DNA of 64,000 nucleotides from Doris montereyensis (taxonomy: Eukaryota; Mollusca; Gastropoda; Nudibranchia; Dorididae): positions 210,001 to 274,000 of the forward strand of contig JAXRKP010000328.1 of NCBI GenBank assembly GCA_037039925.1. Reading direction: 5' to 3'. The notes below the pieces were generated by a model. It searched no databases. It had not been told where the DNA came from and saw only the letters and a list, made by a program, of their open reading frames with translations. Position numbers and translations under genes: made by a program. This document shows, piece by piece, positions 63,194-64,000 of this stretch (the first letter of the stretch is position 1; every line of letters begins with the position of its first letter).

Positions 63194-64000
63194 GTGCGTG
63201 TGTGTGATGTGCTCAAACATTTTACAGCCAGGTTTTGTCTTGAGATGTTTCACTAGTTGATAATGTTGGTTTGATGGCTTCTAGTAAACAGAACCTTCTC
63301 CGCTACCCCTAACCTGTCTTTCATTTTTCACAAATGAAAGTCGTAAATTTCTTTGTTCTTCTCCTATGGCTGTTTTTATAGATATTAACATCATCATCAT
63401 TCATGAGTTGAAATTGATGGCAAACAATTATGGCTGTTACAAGCTCATGTTACCTTAAATCCATTGAGTAATTTGAATATGACATTTGTTCTATATGACT
63501 AGATATTTCTATTTTGTCTATTAATGTTAGCCCTTGAAAAACAAATAATTTCTGCCATTGTCAGCCATACTATCATTGTTTTTTTAAATGTCCAAATATC
63601 TATTGTAGAAAGAAACATTTATTTTGTTATTCAGAAGAGGCATAAGAATGAGATGTCTTGATATCTTAAGATGAAATTGATGAGTTTAATTTCTAAAAAC
63701 CATATGGTGCTGATTTAAAAAAATGTTCATGTTGTTTTTAATGTGTGGATTGGCACAAACCTTTCTTTTGTATAGGATTTCACATAAAAATATTAAACTC
63801 AATCCGTTATAAGAGATTATATGACAGCAGTAAAGCTAGACATAAAACTGAGGCAGCAATCCATCATATGATTGGAAAGTGCTTGTTTTGTGTTGTTATT
63901 TGTTTGTTATGTATGTTGAACTTCTATACTGTATGTAAATCTATTGTGAATATTTCATAGAGGAAAATGAGTTTTATATATTAATTATTTGACACGCAAA
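63194..64000. other. start of ANKIB1 intron 13
   Basis: No further ANKIB1 exon is recognisable before the window ends. Confidence 0.6.

Overview
This is a eukaryotic (animal) genomic window, AT-rich, intron-rich and full of mobile elements and tandem repeats. Exon translations, long introns, tRNA-Leu-type SINEs and RTE-like LINEs suggest a spiralian, most likely a gastropod mollusc; the species is an inference, not shown. There are two protein-coding genes, both on the + strand, and no operons, CRISPR arrays or phage.

Gene 1 (about 1651-18740) is beta-catenin/armadillo (CTNNB1): 16 exons, about 818 codons, with the DSGIHS phosphodegron, an Arm repeat array and the C-terminal WYDTDV, followed by a 1.6 kb 3' UTR. 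Its introns hold several DNA transposons, including a 1.17 kb hAT element with a target-site duplication in intron 15. The reading frame is broken at six places by single-base gains or losses, nearly all in homopolymers. This looks like sequencing error in the assembly, not a pseudogene.

18741-33480 is intergenic: a 31-bp minisatellite, a 2.3 kb AT-rich satellite, LINE fragments, a compound AT/GA/G-rich microsatellite and a 0.83 kb (GA)n tract.

Gene 2 (34992 to beyond the right edge) is ANKIB1, an ankyrin-repeat RBR-type (RING1-IBR-RING2) E3 ubiquitin ligase. Thirteen exons are visible (about 560 codons, roughly half the human protein), running through RING2 with its catalytic Cys. The C-terminal part lies outside the window. 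Its introns carry at least three copies or pieces of one RTE-like LINE family (further copies lie at the left edge, in beta-catenin intron-1 flank and in the intergenic region), two hAT elements, two kinds of SINE and several large tandem arrays.

The most unusual signal is where the ANKIB1 arrays sit. A ~50-bp x ~28 array ends exactly on the intron 8/exon 9 acceptor, and each unit copies the acceptor plus the first exon bases. A ~32-bp x ~55 array starts exactly on the exon 12/intron 12 donor, and each unit copies the last exon bases plus the GTGAG donor. Two more arrays are seeded on a LINE 3' end (46 bp x ~64) and on a hAT/LINE junction (31 bp x ~9). So splice sites and element termini seem to have been tandemly amplified here. 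I found no new enzymatic or defence system.
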